Assembly: GCA_027488865.1 (NCBI GenBank)
Contig: JAIYAU010000015.1
Location: forward strand, 1-56,519
Origin: Cytophagaceae bacterium
GTDB taxonomy: Bacteria; Bacteroidota; Bacteroidia; Cytophagales; UBA9547
Direction of reading: 5' to 3'
Length of the DNA: 56,519 nt
Shown here: piece after piece, positions 56,448 to 56,519 of the stretch
Position numbering within the stretch: position 1 is the first letter of the stretch
Layout: the number at the start of each line of letters is the position of its first letter
Notes under the pieces: model-generated
Database searches by the model: none
What the model saw: only the letters and a program-made list of their open reading frames with translations
What the model was told of the DNA's origin: nothing
Program-made: the position numbers and the translations under genes

Positions 56448-56519
56448 ATGAAATACAAGGACTTTCCTAAATTACTCCGCTCCCCATTGCTTAATTACGG
56501 CTTGAGTGGCAAGTTTGGC
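56448..56519 (+). CDS. Possible N-terminus of a gene running off the window
   Basis: An ATG at 56448 opens a frame that stays open through the window end (24 codons, beginning MKYKDFPKLLRS). A TATGTTTG -7-like box lies 64 bases upstream of the ATG, although its nearest TTG is badly spaced. I do not recognise the sequence. At this length it could equally be chance. Confidence 0.25.
   Translation, partial: MKYKDFPKLLRSPLLNYGLSGKFG

Larger units (their letters stand above)
56086..56519. other. Mostly gene-free right end
   Basis: 434 bases after bioA. It contains short imperfect T/C-rich repeats (TTTCTTTCTA, TTTCTACTTCC and CTTTCTACTAGG around 56190-56240), a small palindrome CCTAC-GGT-GTAGG, the 14-base-period repeat at 56268-56323, an 8-bp hairpin at 56396-56418, and possibly the first codons of a gene from 56448. 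No RNA family was recognised. Confidence 0.6.

Overview
The window looks like chromosomal backbone of an AT-rich member of the Bacteroidota. The evidence is type IX secretion and gliding genes (a PorP/SprF protein, GldD, a cargo protein with a type IX C-terminal sorting domain), the parA-parB-DUF5683-dapB-lepB gene order common in that phylum, a SecA of about 1120 residues, and promoters of the TTG-N18-22-TAnnTTTG form used by the Bacteroidota primary sigma factor. The genus cannot be named from the sequence alone. I see no plasmid, prophage, insertion sequence or CRISPR array; this is mostly ordinary core genome.

Layout. Position 1 appears to be the last bases of a 5S rRNA, followed by a textbook terminator, so an rRNA operon probably ends at the left edge. 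200-4200 holds a lytic transglycosylase and a divergent pair made of a TPR/PD40 protein and a PorP/SprF outer-membrane protein. 4440-9198 is secA plus an unrecognised polytopic membrane protein. 9208-11595 is a dxs-fur operon on the minus strand, followed by scpA and a two-domain dehydrogenase. 15086-18010 has an HD-domain protein, a 6-pyruvoyl-tetrahydropterin synthase-like gene overlapping lpxB, and a DUF4468-like secreted protein; an oligopeptide-binding lipoprotein faces them. 19918-24438 is parA-parB-DUF5683-dapB-lepB, closed by a terminator, then a family 9 glycosyltransferase. 25618-31116 is a 1832-residue secreted multidomain protein. 31239-34542 is surface-polysaccharide related (fcl, an ABC-2 export permease without an ATPase, an alginate-export-like porin).

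34852-37441 is a minus-strand operon purK-purE-hypothetical-gmhA, followed by tRNA-Leu(UAA) and tRNA-Gly(GCC) with a clear promoter and terminator. 38472-43464 runs polysaccharide deacetylase, small membrane protein, nuoA, transglutaminase-like protein; then lysS and rluB converge on a shared terminator. 46909-48206 is gldD-trmD. 48258-52702 is a minus-strand stretch (OmpA protein, 2-oxoglutarate oxygenase, tiny lipoprotein, outer-membrane barrel, DegT aminotransferase). 52873-56085 is a membrane-anchored LAS metallopeptidase and bioD-bioA. The last 434 bases are nearly gene-free, with a 14-base-period repeat and possibly the first codons of a gene cut by the edge.

Functional themes are envelope building (lpxB, gmhA, GT9, fcl, export permease, peptidoglycan enzymes), protein export (secA, lepB, type IX parts) and housekeeping (dxs, purKE, bioDA, lysS, trmD, scpA, parAB). 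The most unusual observations are an 18-base A tract inside the porP/sprF reading frame, a perfect 17-bp hairpin sitting on the promoter/leader of fcl, and a eukaryote-type active-site spacing in the tetrahydropterin synthase. I did not find a convincing undescribed multi-gene system.
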